A stretch of DNA of 64,000 nt from Pholis gunnellus (taxonomy: Eukaryota > Chordata > Actinopteri > Perciformes > Pholidae). This document shows positions 13,588 through 26,300 of this stretch, piece after piece (the first letter of the stretch is position 1; each line of letters begins with the position of its first letter). The stretch is from assembly GCA_910591455.2 (NCBI GenBank), contig OU342807.1, positions 19,923,486 through 19,987,485 of the forward strand, in the 5' to 3' direction. Under the pieces are notes generated by a model. That model searched no databases and had not been told where the DNA came from. It worked only from the letters and a program-made list of their open reading frames with translations. The translations under genes and the position numbers were made by a program.

Positions 13588-16500
13588 GCATTGATGTTAG
13601 TGCCACCTTGTAACTAACAGTTAGGTGATTTGTCCTTGCTACGCCCAAAGTGTATTCATCAAAATCCATGTTTCAAGAGGTAGCACTGGTGTTTGAGAGG
13701 TTAAACATTCTTGGATAAGAAACACAGATCCTGTAAAACATTCATTCTTATTTTGTATCTTGTTATTATAACTGAGAAAAACTGGGGCCGTCGATCGATG
13801 GACAAACATGAACTAATTAACCGCTTTTGTTCTCCTTAAGACTGAAGCGTGTAATGGAATTAATGTAGAATCAACTCAAAATAAATATATTTAAATTCAA
13901 ATACTATTTTTTTACAGCATCATTTCAACTTAGAACACAGATTCCAGTCAGCTTGAAAGGCTTTTTATTATATGCACTAACAAACTATAATAATACAAAC
14001 CAAGCCTATTAAAAGCCATTCAAAAGCTTAGAATGCACAATTTCTTAAAAGCACTGATACAAATGATGATTAACAACAACAAAAAAGTGTTACACCTGCC
14101 TGTTGAATTTCAAAATAGGTCACATTATTCCATGCAAATATGAAAAAAAAGAGGAAATATTTCTGCACCGTGCTTGCAACTGAAACAGCTGTGCACGCAA
14201 ACTAGCGCTTTCACATCACTCCGGGCAGAATATCTCTGCTCGCGCAAGTAAAATTGAAGCCTGCGAGGAGAAAACCCTGCTTTGAGAGCGAGGAGCGTCC
14301 CCTGGCGCATGACTCATCTGTGCTTGCGGATATTGACAGCGATTTGCCTTCATAGTCATCATTGACGTGTGCCATAACGCCCAAGAAGTTATCATCACTC
14401 ACAGAAGTCCGATGATCCCCTGTGAGGGCGGCGGCCCTTTTCCAGCTCAAGCATGCTCGTCCACCTCGCCCTCCCGTCTTCATACAAAGTGTCTATTCTG
14501 GACACGATGAGTTTCTCTCGAGGTTGGAATAGAAGCGGTGCAATTCGAATGATTCCTCTCAGTCCATCTTTTACTGTGTTTAGCTTTCCACTTCAGCCCA
14601 AAGCATTAGTTAACGTACCTTCTCACTTACAGTTTTTAATATTCTCCCAGAAATACCAGGTGACAATGAAACTTTCCCGCCTAAGACTCCATTGTTGTCC
14701 TTCTCCGTCTTCAGCCAGGTTGGTTTGGTTTGGTGGAAACACGATGTCAGCTGTTACAGGAAGTAAACGAAACACAGCTGTGTTAAATAGGTTCATCTTC
14801 TTCAACATGTTAAACATTTAAAATCAAACACAAAAGTTAACAAGTTCATTTTGACATGATGAAAAGTTAAACATTTTAATGAGTTACACATAGACATTCA
14901 CCAACAGACATAAATGTGTTTACCGAGTACAATTTCCTCCAGTCAAAGGCAAACCACAAGTCCACATATTAACAAGAAATTGTCCCGGCTGCTGTTTACA
15001 GTTTGGCCTCCGTGATCTCTTGGAAAAGACCATCATCTGACTGTAACATTAACCTCAAGAGAAATTATTTTCTTCTTTGAGATTGGATTTACACTCTGCT
15101 ACTTCATAATCAGTTATTTCTTTGCGGCGCCCTTTGCTTCTATTCTCGTTCACTGGAAAAAACAACATTTCATTACTTGCGGCTCTCCAACCACTCCAGG
15201 CTACACTGAATACGACGAGATGTGTTCGGACTCGCCCCTTAAGCGTTGTGCTCAGTAGCCTGTGTTTTGTTGGAATACATGCCCTATTTCTTGAGCATAC
15301 TGTAATTTACACCTTACGGTTGGAACAGTAGGCGCACTAGAAGACAGAAGCGCATTACAAGATGCACAAAGAAATATGAGTAACAGCGAAATGCAAAGCT
15401 ACGCTGAAAGTTATGTTTAACGGTGCTCTGTGGAGTTGTAAATAAATAAAATGTATGTTTACATTCAATATTACTCATCAAAACTCATCACGTGTGTCCA
15501 CCAGGTCGAACTAACCTGATGAATGCATCTTTTCTAATAAAACTTAAGCAAAGACAAATTTTTCCTTAATTGAACCTGCGGAATATGTGTGAGCATGCAT
15601 CCTGCGACAACACAGCAAGAACCGACTCGCAGAAAAACCGCTCCACAATACTACTTAGAGAGCAAAAACTCCCCATGCTGCTGTTCCAGTTTTATTTAAT
15701 AGTAGTTGTAATAGTTGTTACTTAACCAGCAGACAACTCAGAAAAATGTGCCATTGCAGTAATCAAGACGATTTTCTACCAAAGAAATGGTCGAGGTGAA
15801 AACACTTCTGTCTGTAGATAATCCAGAGTTACGAGAGTAATTGATTCTGAAAAGACACATTTATGTAGATTTATTTTTTTCAGATTTAACAATTGAATTC
15901 AAAAAACAATTTCACTCTTCCCCGTTGTAGTTGGGTGAACAGCAGTAGTTCCAGAGAGACAGCGTCAGGAACGCTCTTGCTTCATACCAGCCATGACACG
16001 TGTGTGAGGTGCCACGTGTTTGTATTTCTGTCTGTCTGTGGACAGCTTTTTGTCTTAAGATTGAGATGGGACGCTCCTGCACACATGTCCTCACACACAC
16101 TATGTGTAAATGAACCATCATGGCAGTACCTTCATCAGTATGAAGTGTATTTGCATAACTGTCAATTAGCTGGAGCCGCTCTAAGAATGAGAAGCACTTG
16201 TTTCACTGTCCAGTTAATCAGTGAGATGACCCCTCATGTGCCCCATAAGTACCTCTGAATGCACAACCACAGTATTTAGTTTTCAGCATTTAGATGTGCT
16301 TTGTGAATGCTTGACGGTTGATACACTAAGTAGATGCATGTGGTATAGTCAAAATTAACCTGATGTGCTCTGTGAAGAAAATGATTTAGATTGCTTGTAA
16401 TTGGTCAAGAAAATCTTGAGACAATGACCGCACGCTCCCAAACGGACCGACGGCCTCTCACGATGTCCTGATGATCAAAATTGTTCTTATTCTACAAAAA

Positions 16501-18020
16501 TACCACATCAAATCCAAAATCATTTTATGGGAGCAAATCAAACCCACTCACAATCTGCATGAGATTAACATCTGATTTACTTTAGCAAGAAGTCCATAAC
16601 TAGTTACAGTGTGGAGGTCACAAAGACCTTAATTAAAGGCAAAGTTAGTCATACCTCACATTTAAATAGTGTTCTTCTTATTAAAGGAAAGAGATTTTAA
16701 AACATTTACCAAGGCTGCACTTCAGCTCAACCATGAAAAAGTCATTTGTGTGACTGTTACCACACTTTACTCTGGAATGACAAAATAAATCATGCTCAGA
16801 AATAAGGAAAAATACTAATCATCTCAACAGGTGGAGGACCACCACAGTAGAGGCAGCAGAGTCCACATACCAGAGCAGGTGGATGATATATATATATACA
16901 GTATACGATCAATGTGGCTGATCCCTGGATTACCAGGTTACCAGCAGTCAAATGCACTTTTGTAAAGGTCGCGTTAAACGCGTTAGAATCCCACTGGTGC
17001 AGTAGCAGCTCGATTAAAATATGCTTATTAATTCATGCTCCTTCCTATTTTTGTTTGTCATTAAAAAAACATTCTGCTAATTCCTTATCCCTGCTCTTTT
17101 TCTTTCTTGAGAGGCATTTTTTTTTGTTTATTTACTTTTCGATAAAAAATGTCATTCCTTAAATGAATGTTCCCTTACCTAATTACATCTTTAGCTCTGT
17201 GCATTTTATGATAACAAGTACCGGAAGACAAGAAACAGAAACAAAAGGAAAAAACATTTGGCATAAAAGCACAGAACATTGCAGGCAACAGGCAGTGCTA
17301 GCTGACAAGATTCCTAAGGTCATTTTAAAAACATGTTTTTAAAAGGTTAATTATACGAATTTATATTCAAACTAAGGAGACTTGCATTTCCTAAGCTCAT
17401 CAGCCTCATCAGGCTCTGGCAGCCATAGTTTTCATCTTTTCACCTGCTCTTGAAAGCTGAAGAAATTTCTCTGTAACCAGACCCCCTTGCAAGGGCATAA
17501 TCAGTCCAGCATAATGCACATTCCACCACATGTACAGGAAGAGGTAGATTTGCACACCATTGATTACACTGAAGGTGAAGCTCCGATATCAGTCAGAACT
17601 CGAGGCCAGTGTGTCTCTAGTCGCAGAATATGTCCTTCTATATCCTTGTGCACCCAAGCCCACCCTTCTCCTGTCTGGTAGGAAAAAAGGAGACTCTTTG
17701 TATGTTAAGCAATTATAATAAGGTGCTATGAACTGTAAAAAGGTTTCAGGGTTCTATATATATATATATATATATAATAATCTATGAGCAGCTTTGTTAC
17801 TGGTGGTCATGCACAATTAAGACCAGATATTTCTGAAACCGTGTTAATCAAGGATAATGTTAGAACTCATTTGTGTGGTTATGCAGGTGGGAGTGTAGGG
17901 CGGGTCACACAAACACAGGACTTTCACTAAGGAGACTGCTGTTCATATGAAGCAACGTTGACCTATTTTGTGCGACAAACACACTTATTTTAACCCAAAC
18001 CGTGATCTTTTCCTAAACTT
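13588..18020. other. first part of the long intron of the membrane-protein gene
   Basis: AT-rich intron-like sequence between the exons at 13328-13455 and 23248-23338. A TA tract lies at about 16886-16903 and another at 17755-17776. No internal exon was recognised. The frame at 15893-16258 (121 codons) has no domain and no splice borders. Confidence 0.5.
17755..17776. repeat. (TA)n microsatellite
   Basis: About eleven TA units in intron-like sequence. Confidence 0.9.
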
Positions 18021-18480
18021 AACCAAGGCAAGGCAAGTTTATTTGTATCGCACATTTCAACAAGGCAGTTCAAAGTGCTTCACATAAAACCATTAAAAGC
18101 ATCAAAATATAAGGCAAAAGTAAAGGAGATTTGAAAACAATTAAGAACATTCATTGAAACATTAAAAACAGTCATTAAAACACAAAAAATCAGTGTAAGA
18201 AATACAATACAGTAGTAAAATGCAGAAATGCAGGAAATTGATTAATATCCTTGAATCTGGTTCAATTAAAGGCAGCAGCGAACAGAAAAGTCTTCAATCT
18301 TGATTTAAAGGAGCCGAGGGTCTCAGCAGACCTGCAGCTTTCCATGTAGTTGTGTTCATAATAAACCAGTGATTGAGGTGCTGTAGAATGTCTGCTGTAA
18401 GTGTATGTTCAGTGTGGTGGTTTTGAAGCATAAGGCCACTGACCGAGCGGCGGTATTTGACGAGTTGGGTCTGAGAATGT
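18021..18480 (+). mobile_element. teleost LINE/SINE-type dispersed repeat
   Basis: Begins with AAGGCAAGGCAAGTTTATTT and continues with CACATTTCAACAAGGCA and TTCAAAGTGCTTCACAT. I recognise this block as one of the most widespread interspersed repeats in fish genomes. The following part (GGAGCCGAGGGTCTCAGCAG at about 18310, then a degraded tail to about 18480) belongs to the same class of repeat. It is non-coding here and inserted in the long intron. The precise family needs a repeat library. Confidence 0.7.
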
Positions 18481-21400
18481 GTTGAGACCAGCTTTAAAAT
18501 ACTTCATGTGGGACCGTCGACATGTGCTGTCATTTACAGACAAGCCTGAGTGTTGCGCGTGCAACCCCAGTTCATTATTTGAAATAGGCGGTGGTCACTT
18601 AACCACACTAATGGCATTCTAGCTTTCAACCGTTTTCCTTTGCTGCCCAAGCATAGATTCTGCATAATCTCTAGATTATGAAGAGGGGAGTTAGATATTA
18701 GATGGCCCGTAATGATAATTACCTCAAACACAGAGACACTGTTACACACAAGTGCATTTTAATTAGACTGGGTGTGATGAAAAAGAAACTCCAGAAGCCT
18801 TTCAATGCCTCTGTGAGGCCACAAACTTATGCGCGCACACAAAAAAAAAAATCTGAAGGCAAGATTAATAACTTTTTGTTCTACTTTACCCATGAGCTCT
18901 CCTTGAGATGTTAAAGCTTGGCAATTAAAATGATAATGACTTTATAACTACCTCAAGACGTGTTTCTCAGTATCGGGCCAAAAAAAAAAAAAGAAGAAGA
19001 CTTCCATACCTCCACACACAGACACACATGCACTGTGTTAGGATGACATATCACGTGTACATCGAGGATGAGTCATTTATCAATTCTCTTGTCAGCTCAA
19101 TCATTTCCAACAGGTCTCTCTCTCCTTTTCCCTTTTCATCCAATTATCCTCCGTCTCCGTCTATCTCTTGCCCTGTCCTCTTTTTTTTTTTATTGTATCA
19201 ACTACTTTAATTCAACCTCTTTTGTTTGTGCAATTTCCACCTGCTACTTTAAATAAACTGAAGCAAAGACATCACGCAGATCACATTTTGCCGCAGCACA
19301 TGCATACTAATGCCGACAGAAACCGGTTATGTAAAGCACACGCGACATCCAGACGCGAGCCTGCATAAAATACACAGTTCTATATCCCACGCACTGCTGT
19401 CATTGAGTTGACACACATATGGACACACAAATTAAATAAGTGCATTATAAAGCAGCACAGCGAATAGTCGGTTGTCGGTAATAGAGAGAGGATTAGGCTT
19501 GAATTGTAGTGTAATCACTGAACGTGGGTGTTAAATCCCTGGCATATAGCTTCCATGCTGCTGAGTGCAGCTACAAGAAGTTGTCTGCTGCTTCCACGGG
19601 CATCTGTCGAAGAAATCACAGCGCACACGTGGCTTCTCAGCAAGGGAGTTACTGAACTAGTAAATGGAGTTCCAAAATCACGACATATGCAATACCAGTG
19701 GAAGAAGGGGGGATGTGATCGACGGAGGGAAGGTGAAAGGGAATGGGAGCGAAATGTCAAGGAGGGCGAAGACGGAGTGGGAAGGAGAAATTGAAGAGTC
19801 GGGGGAAAGAGGGAGATGGGTCTGTGAAGGAACGAAATACAGTAGAGGCTACTTTAATGCAACAACTCTATATCTACCTTATCTGCCTGGTGAAATGCCA
19901 ACGTCAAGACAACGGAAAAACAGGGGTGTCAGGAGAACTGATACTTTGGTACCAAGTCAATGTCAAAAATCAGAAAATGTGATGGTACTTGTTTTTAATA
20001 TAGTATACCGCAGGTACTGTAGGCACCGGGCATCAGTGCCTCGTCCCGGGGACCATGGGAACATTTCCCTGACGATGCTGAATTGTGAACAGCAAATTTG
20101 TGTTGAAATCTGCAGGAGAGCTCGTAACGTTAGCCGTTAATTAACTGCCGGTGGGCATCACCAAAATCGCTAAAAGTTCAGCTAATGTACGGAGGTTGCA
20201 TTGAGGTACATTATGAGGCATTCAAGCTCTGTTCAGTACAAATTAGTATTGGGGTCAAGGTAAATGATAACGTTCAAATGTAATCTTGTAAAATGTTGTT
20301 CTTGGCGAGGCATTTAATGCGGATCATCAGGGATTATCTTGAAGCTGTGGGATTTACCGTATTTGTTTTTTACCATGCTATAGAATTGAGAACCGTTGAA
20401 TTTGACTGGTATCTGTATCGACTACTAAATTCGTGGTTGCGTGACATCCCTAATGAAATCTTACAGGAGTCCAAATTAAATCCAGCCAACTGTAGGACAT
20501 GACCCCAAAATGCAAAGACTCAAAGTGTCTCCTCATTTAGCTCTTAGTTTGTGTGATGAGTGATATTTAAATGCCCAAGGAAAAAAAACACAGTTTACTC
20601 TCAATGTTGAATTATTTCTTTAATAGAGAGAGAGCCAAAGGGGGGAAATCAGTTTTCACAGCCTGCACATGTAGATGTGCCTCACTTCAATGTGCAGTCT
20701 GTGTGATACTAGTACGTTTGTTTTTCTGGTTGGAATATTAAAGAAACATGTTACCAAGAACTTGAGTCCATTCAACATGTATCTACAAGCCCTGGTTCAC
20801 TTGTAATTGGGTAATGTGGACATTAATAATCCAAACAAAAGAAGCAGCCGGCTTTTCTGTCGCAATTTAGCATAAAAATAATTGTGGGTGGTCGTAACCA
20901 GAGGCTGAGTCGGTTAATGTCTCTTGAAGCCAGTTGCTCACCAAAGAATGAACTGAAGAACCATTTAGCATCCTAATATCTGTTCATACTTGTCCTCCTA
21001 ATGAGGTAGGCTTAACTTAATATGTTTATTGGCTCCCCCGTGCTGGTGAAAGGTACATTTATTTCTACCATGCCAATATATCATGATTTGAATTGAGCCA
21101 AGTCGTACAGTCAAAAGACGGATTACCACCTTTGTCACTGAGGGAAATCATTGGGCTTAAACAACTTGTCATTTCGCCAAGGTCATAAATCACTTTCATT
21201 AGCATGCTTAGCGTGCGTCATTATCCACGGAAGCATACTAAGATACCTCTCAGTCATAACTGATGCGCTATGGGAAACACATCCCACTACACTTAATGAA
21301 GATACACAGACGTTCTGTCGCTCACGTCCTCGCAGGCACATATGTAGATGTGGCAACTCAGGGAACACAGGGCCAGAGGGGCTCTCCCTGGGGACGCACT

Positions 21401-21984
21401 CTGAAATATGCAGTGCTCTCAATCAAGTCACTCGGTCAATGTCACACACACACACACACAGGTTTGTAATACAATACTTTTCAGGACATTGTCTTGAATA
21501 AGTCATCAGTGTAACCTTTATTTAACCCCAGATCCGTCCTCTCACCTATCAACATTTTTAAGTCAAAAATGACAAAAATACTTTTAGCAATTTACCCTCT
21601 TGGCTGATGCCCTTTGATCCTCACAAGAATAGAAGGAAAATAAAGCGCGCGCACGCACACATACGCTGATTGCTAAGTGGGCCTCCTGTGTATTTGAGAG
21701 TGTAAGTGTGTGTGCTTGTAGATGCATTAGGACTTGAATGTTATATCAATTGCTGCCCCTCTCTCAAACACAATACAGCCGCTGAGGTTTGCGTGTATGT
21801 GCGTGTTGGTGTGCGTGTTGGTGTGTGTGTGTGTGCGTGCGCGCAATGACTCCTTTGTGGGATTATAAATGTATGATTTGTGTATAACGTGAAAGAAAGA
21901 AAGTAGAACAGTCATGTTGGAACTGACACTGAGCAGGGAGAGCAAATGTAGTCTCATACACACATCCAAAACAGATCACAGGAC

Positions 21985-21985
<1 letters not shown>

Positions 21986-22025
<40 letters not shown>
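21986..22025. repeat. (CA)n microsatellite
   Basis: About 20 CA units in the long intron. Confidence 0.95.
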
Positions 22026-22029
<4 letters not shown>

Positions 22030-22167
22030 GACGTAAACCATTGTAGCCCCAAATATGAATGACGGCCCATACGCACAAAGTTAAACTGAGAATCTGTGAT
22101 ACACTTCCAAGCCAAATCTTTTGTTCTGACGTTGCCTTACACGCATTACTTTACATACTTTACATTA

Positions 22168-22182
22168 CACACACACACACAA

Positions 22183-22214
<32 letters not shown>

Positions 22215-22240
22215 TACTTTACACACGCACACACACACAC
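22168..22240. repeat. interrupted CA microsatellite with a duplicated spacer
   Basis: Three CA blocks. The spacer between the second and third blocks repeats the CATTACTTTACA motif that also occurs just upstream (about 22143-22155), which suggests slippage or local duplication of a tract plus its flank. Confidence 0.8.
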
Positions 22241-22724
22241 AGAGCGAGAACCAGCACATATCTCACTATTTAGTCTCCAGGAGAGGTCCTCATCCTAATC
22301 CCTGATTAACAATATCAGTCGGCGGTGACAGTTTAATTTAACACAGTCCCTCTCAAGGATTAGCCGCTACATGAGGGTGTGTGTGTGCACACACACTCAT
22401 GCACCCAGACACACAGACACTCACAATTCCCCTGCAGATTAAAGATCATGCCTATGTATATTTCACTTTAGAATAGCCACCGAGGAAATAAGATGGTAGT
22501 AGTTGCAAACACAATTTTCTGCAGCACAGCAGGGTTGATGATGAGAAAGAGTCAGTGGCACATACATGTAATGGATTACATAAAGTAAATATTTAATAAG
22601 GTTTTGGCATGATGAAGAGCCCCAGGCATTGTTTGAGACGTCCCTTCTATCAGCATTATAGCAAATGTCAAATATAAATGTTCTCATCATTTGGCTGTGT
22701 GTATGTCGGGCTGTGTAGGTGCTT

Positions 22725-22726
<2 letters not shown>

Positions 22727-22810
<84 letters not shown>
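22727..22810. repeat. (GT)n microsatellite
   Basis: About 41 uninterrupted GT units, the longest pure dinucleotide tract in the window, about 440 bases upstream of the exon at 23248. Confidence 0.97.
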
Positions 22811-22813
<3 letters not shown>

Positions 22814-23162
22814 TGCGATCCACCAACATGAAGAGAAGAAGATGCTTTCAGTGTGTACCATGTCTAAATTCTGCGGGCACATTCAATTTGAACAGGGATC
22901 AAACGGAGCGTGTTGCATCAGTGGTTATAATGTGCGTGACATGATTTAAATGGTTGCCTTTAGCCAGGAATCAAACATTCTCACGGGCCATTGTCTAATA
23001 ATTATTATGCATATATAAGGGTGTCTGCAGGATTTGCAAAAAGTTGTGAAATTATGGAAACTCAAAAGCATCAGGTGTGATTCTAGTAACTTTTACGTTA
23101 CGAAACGTTTTATAGACCATGTCGCAGTTTCTTAGTGTGTTGTATTTTTAACTTAATGACAA

Positions 23163-23164
<2 letters not shown>

Positions 23165-23235
<71 letters not shown>
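23165..23235. repeat. (TG)n microsatellite abutting a 3' splice site
   Basis: About 35 TG units that end only about ten bases before the acceptor AG at 23246-23247. Only TCTCTCCTTCC lies between, so the repeat occupies the position of the branch-point region and part of the polypyrimidine tract of the following exon. Confidence 0.97.
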
Positions 23236-23236
<1 letters not shown>

Positions 23237-23247
23237 TCTCCTTCCAG

Positions 23248-23338
23248 TCATCTGCCTGGTTGGCCTTGGCCTGGTGGTGTTTTTCTTCAGCTTCCTGCTC
23301 TCCATTTTCAGGTCCAAGTACCATGGATACCCCTACAG
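23248..23338 (+). CDS. exon encoding a membrane helix of the unidentified gene
   Basis: Bounded by a good acceptor (TCTCTCCTTCCAG) and a donor GTAACC at 23339, 91 bases long. The frame that continues from the exon at 13328-13455 (phase 1) is open: after an Ile split over the junction it reads ICLVGLGLVVFFFSFLLSIF, then RSKYHGYPY. That is a typical single hydrophobic helix of about 20 residues, preceded by KRR in the previous exon and followed by RSK. This predicts a membrane protein whose N-terminus of about 20 residues is cytosolic if the positive-inside rule is followed. The exon ends in phase 2, which does not match either candidate next exon (27827, phase 1; 29250, phase 0), so another exon is missing. 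Family not recognised. Confidence 0.65.
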
Positions 23339-26300
23339 GTAACCATAGCAACTGTACAGCAGCACTGGACAGATGCTCACACACACACAAGTTTCATCCA
23401 ACTTACTCAACAGTTATTCACACGCGATATACAATGAATCTTAAAAATCCCTGAAGTTGACATAAAATCGCTACAAAGTTATTGCAGACACGGTGAAAAA
23501 AAATCCAGGCCAAAACCGGATCCATCCATTCCCATTATTGCATCGATCGTCAGACAGCTGTTCGATTGGAAACACTCCCATCAAAAATGCACAGGCCACA
23601 GCGCCAAGGTTCCTCCTCTGAAGACCAATCCGCCAGCTGAAAACCTGGCGATACATACAAGCGCATTCACATGTCTCTTCTTCTCTAGCCTGATTACTAG
23701 AACTCAGGGAACCATCATGAGTGTGTTTCTGTCGTGTCGGGCATCACACAGTGAACGTGTTTGGACACTAAAGCCCTTCAGCTTAGGGAGCCAGAACAGC
23801 AGCAATTTGGTGCCACTTTGAGCTAAAGGTCACCACTACATTAAAAAAAAAAAAAGATTTAATGTGTGACAGAAAACACTCCTCAGAGGTCCAATTCATC
23901 CCTTCTGGTGCAGCCTGTGGGATATTACAGCACAACGCAGGAACACCTCCAGCTGCAGGAACTCACCTCTGCAGCTGGAGGGGATTCGTGTTGTTGGGGT
24001 TACTTTCACCGGGGCAGATCACTTACGGGGGCTTTAACCCTGCTGCGACCTGTGGCTTGAAATAGGATCAGCTGGCATTGTGCCAGCTCAGTGGAGGGGC
24101 TTAACGATGATTGTTGTCTAGTGACTTTGATGGAAAGATTAGGTGTGGTATAAAACAGGCAATGCTTTATTTCACAGGTGCATATTAATTAACTGAATGT
24201 TTTCTTCCTGCTGCTCGTTAATCAATTCAACTATACAGAAGACAGATTTGTAGAGCGGTAAAGTTGCGGATGGCTCTTAAAATGGGAATACAGCTTGAGA
24301 GCAACTGTCTTGATGCATTTTTAATTACTACAAATCAGGCCAGTGTAGTGTTTGTTGTTTTATGTGAGACATAGAAACATTTACGTCTGTTTAGTAGTCA
24401 GGAAGCAGTCAGTATCAGTGTCTTCAGCTAGCTTTAGAGCTCTTTTGCCTCATTTAAATGCCTCCAGAAACAGTTTCAACCTGCAGCATCTACCAAGAAA
24501 CTCACCAACAGCCACACTTTGTTGTGGCCTCTGCTAACAAATGTGTTGTTGTGCAACACAAGCCACGACTAAAAGAACCTGTATTGCTTTTATCCCTTTT
24601 GTGTGTTCTCTCCCTATTATCTTCTTTGTTTCTCTCCTGTCCTCTTCCTCACTCCCTCTAATCCTCCTCTGTCTCTCAGCTTCCTTATTAAGTGACAGAA
24701 AAGACAGAAGAGGAGGTCAGCGGATTGGCCGAGAAGCGGTGGGTTAGAAGAAGAGGAGTCGACCAGATACTTGACGAGGAGGAGGCAGCGTCAATATTGA
24801 GTCGAGAGTGCATGGTGGAGTTTCTTTTTGTGTGTTGTTGTTGTTGTCTTTTTTATCGACTCCTATCATAAACTCCGCTAGTTGAATAGAAAATAAATTA
24901 TTCCTTCTTACACTGGAAAATAAAGGTGTTTGGCATGTCTCTGTGTATTTTTGTCATTTTTTGATGGTCCCCCTTTTCAGTGATTGAATATTCTGTGTTG
25001 GCTATATATACTTGTGACTGTGCTGTGCTGTTTTTAATCCATTGTATTGCATTTTATTTATAAAAGCTGTGTCGCAGGTTGAAGGGAGAGACACAGACGC
25101 AGAGAGTAAAGTGGGAGTTGAGAGGGCGGGAAGTCAAGCAGCAGGTCAGGAAGATGGTTTACGTGGTGACACTTGAACACAGAGGCAGAGAGCTAAAGTT
25201 CATGCATTAGTTAGTAGGAAAGCTTATTAACTACGTGTCAAATCTCAATAAATTACATCTTCCCAGGTGCTTGTCACATATTTGTCTCTAATGGCGACAA
25301 CATAAATGCAGCTTTGGAACATAAAGATGCCAATCCTCAGCTGGTAAATTCCTGCTGGAGCTCTGGAGCTCAGTCAGACCAGTGTTGAATTAATAAGGCT
25401 AAAATATGAATGTGCAGATTTATACACATATGGAATGAATCGTTAGGTGTCTCTAAAGCCTCTTGGATGAGGTTATTCAAAGACAAATAGTCAAAACTGA
25501 CTAATATGAGACCTAAGATGCGAGTGTTAAACCAAAGCTCTGCCTTCACAGTCTCACACAGTTCACTTTTTGCTGTATCGAATAAACATTCACTTCTCCC
25601 CAAACTCGCAAGGATCTTAAATCGCCAATGTGAAATAGTAGTAGTACGTGAACCGAGTTTACAGGAGGCCGGCTGCGAGCGCTGTAACTTTTTCTTTGCT
25701 GAATGTGAGAAGCTAAGGTCATTTAGAGAATACATAGATTTCTAATTCTTTCACTTGTGGACTGCCCGCTGAAACAGTGAGTGGGCTGGAGCATTGCAAC
25801 CATTTATGTAACCCTTCTATGCGTGGGCAGACAGAGGAATGGTGCCGCACATAGACCAGTTTTGACAAGTGTAATAAAAATATTCCCTCTTAGACTTCCC
25901 ATTCTTGTCTATTTTTTGCTTCATGTCGTTGGGAGACTGAACCGGTGTGTGTGCAGCAAGCTGATCTTACCAAAACACAAGCTGATCTTGTGATCGGTAA
26001 CTGCAACATACTGAATATAATTACATTTCGACGGCTGTGTTAGAATTCGACACTACATGCAGGCAATGGAAGGGACTCAAAAGGTTGCAAAGAACTCCTT
26101 CCTATTTCCTGTAGAGACTTACTTTAATAATAAGGACCACCGTCAGCAAAATAGTAATGCGTATAGCCGCTTTGTAAGAGATGAGAGGTAATAATAGCAA
26201 GCAACACCTGCCCTCTTTATGCTTGTAAATAACATACTTTCTTCGAGTGAGTAACAGTACACCAGTCGCAGTAATAACCAACTTCAGCTTATTGATTGGC

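Larger units (their letters stand above)
18481..23164. other. second part of the long intron; several microsatellites
   Basis: AT-rich sequence with CA/GT tracts at about 21450-21462, 21820-21842, 21986-22025, 22168-22240 and 22727-22810. A block near 20385-20460 (GACTGGTATCTGTATCGACT and downstream GACATCCCTA) resembles the end of a degraded hAT-type MITE. The plus-strand frame at 19664-20140 (158 codons) is among the longest in the window, but it is a purine-rich run without domain or splice support. Confidence 0.45.

Noticed and set aside
19664..20140. 158-codon plus-strand frame
   Set aside because: The first half is a purine-rich low-complexity run giving Glu/Gly/Arg/Lys. There is no domain and it lies inside a long intron.
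20293..20502. 69-codon frame with a protein-like appearance (RIIRDYLEAVGF)
   Set aside because: The second half coincides with a block resembling the end of a hAT-type MITE; no splice borders.
22463..22949. Frames with long His-Thr or Cys-Val runs (also around 5127, 10890, 23135, 43761, 56444 and 59492)
   Set aside because: These are direct translations of CA/GT repeats, not proteins.
23862..24065. Two overlapping plus-strand frames (64 and 67 codons), and a splice-like CTGCAG at about 23969
   Set aside because: The CTGCAG is part of the perfect hairpin at 23946-23981, no donor follows in a useful phase, and the peptides are not protein-like.
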